64,000 nt of DNA, from contig CAWKLX010000006.1 of the NCBI GenBank assembly GCA_963850605.1, positions 186,001-250,000 of the forward strand. Reading direction: 5' to 3'. Below, piece by piece: positions 63,449-64,000 of the stretch; within the stretch, counting starts at the first letter, position 1; each line of letters starts with the position of its first letter. A program made the translations under genes and the position numbers. The notes beneath the pieces are model-generated. The model did no database searches, was not told where the DNA came from, and was given only the letters and a program-made list of their open reading frames with translations. This DNA comes from BOG-908 sp963850605 (lineage in GTDB: Bacteria > Pseudomonadota > Alphaproteobacteria > Acetobacterales > Acetobacteraceae).

Positions 63449-63490
63449 GCGTCTCGGGCGTTCGTGGTCCGTTGTTCGGATGCCTCCACA

Positions 63491-64000
63491 CTACTTCTGT
63501 GGCCGGGCCTGCATCGTCGTCAGCTTGTAGAGCGTTCCGGCTCCCGGATTGCCCCCGCGCTCAGTCAAGCCATAAGCAGTAATACCCTTTGCCGCCAAGC
63601 CACTTGGCAAGGTCGTATTGTTGGTGAACTGGTAACGTGTTGTCTCCGCCCCAGTGACAGCATTCACTCCGAACAGCGTATCCGAACAAATTCCGCCCAC
63701 CGCAACCGTCGTGCCAAAAAGCGCACCGCCAGAATAGGCCAGTGTCACTTGGGGAAAACAGGCGTCAGAACCACCGCCAAAACTATAGAGTACGGTGTAG
63801 GCGGAGGTTTTTGGATTGAGCTTGAACACTGTGCCGCACCCGCCCTGGTTTGAGCAGGGAGGGATGTTATAAGTTACTGCCGCCGTATGCTGTTGTTCCG
63901 TAGAAATCGCCGGCGTGATAGATCAGACCGCCAACCGGTCCAAAGCCGTTAGGTCCGGCTTGGTAACTATAGATTACGACTTCTCCGCCATTGCTCAGAT
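63491..64000 (-). pseudogene. GloVer-type tandem-repeat protein, C-terminal part, frameshifted near 63872 (5' end outside window)
   Basis: Second member of the TIGR03803-like group in the window. The C-terminal part reads 'TVLYSFGGGSDACFPQVTLA', 'GGALFGTTVAVGGICSDTLF', 'GLTERGGNPGAGTLYKLTT' and stops at 63491. Upstream, the frame ends in 'GDFYGTTAYGGSNL'; removing one T near 63872 gives 'YGGSNYNIPPCSNQGGCGTV' and 'FKLNPKT'. Lower GC than the selB gene beside it, like its relative at 22500-24663. The N-terminus with signal peptide is beyond the right edge. Confidence 0.8.

Noticed and set aside
58850..63490. tRNA-Sec (selC) near the sel genes
   Set aside because: I looked for a long acceptor arm and a TCA anticodon in the gaps at 58850-59089, 60146-60186 and 63449-63490 and found none.
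1..64000. CRISPR arrays, cas genes, prophage or IS transposases
   Set aside because: No regularly spaced direct repeats and no transposase, integrase or phage structural gene motifs were seen on either strand.

Overview
The window is GC-rich, densely coded alphaproteobacterial chromosome. The gene set and order (aroQ-accB-accC, rdgB/rph near hrcA, recF-gyrB, a Bpt leucyltransferase, an XrtA exosortase locus, 'GloVer' tandem-repeat proteins) fit Rhodospirillales, most likely Acetobacteraceae. This placement is by protein character only and no database was consulted.

Layout. (1) 1-15 kb is an XrtA/PEP-CTERM-type exosortase and exopolysaccharide locus. A PrsT-like TPR protein (cut by the left edge) reads leftward. 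A tightly coupled rightward operon encodes a Wza-like export lipoprotein, a Wzz-like chain-length protein, a BY-kinase-like ATPase, an outer-membrane barrel, a polysaccharide deacetylase, a FemAB-like protein and XrtA fused to EpsI. Two more BioF2/FemAB-like acyltransferases, a YdcF protein, a fasciclin protein and a TIGR03087-like sugar transferase follow. (2) 15-25 kb holds a glycine-rich repeat protein, bpt, a penicillin acylase, a FUSC transporter, a GloVer-repeat protein and a small lipoprotein. (3) 25-34 kb is mostly housekeeping: YfgM-like TPR protein, bamB, der, an esterase, rdgB-rph, an ATP-grasp enzyme and hrcA. (4) 33.5-40 kb has a phytanoyl-CoA dioxygenase/sulfotransferase pair and two divergent outer-membrane porins. 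(5) 39.8-53.4 kb has gyrB, recF, a dienoyl-CoA-isomerase-like crotonase, NDH-2, a Tim44-like protein, ygfZ, a CnoX-like thioredoxin, a LON-domain protein, a Trm112-family protein, tRNA-Gly(CCC), two coupled small acidic proteins, and accC, accB, aroQ. (6) 53.5-64 kb has an NdvA-like exporter, pdxY, a hybrid histidine kinase, the selenium genes selD/selA/selB, and a second GloVer-repeat gene cut by the right edge.

Two things stand out. First, at least ten genes are split by single-base indels, nearly all of them one extra base, and selA alone carries about ten. The protein continues cleanly in the next frame each time, which points to base-level errors in this assembly more than to decay. Second, two families of short interspersed palindromic repeats sit between genes: a roughly 105-bp MITE-like element with inverted ends, and a roughly 40-60-bp hairpin element at gene ends.
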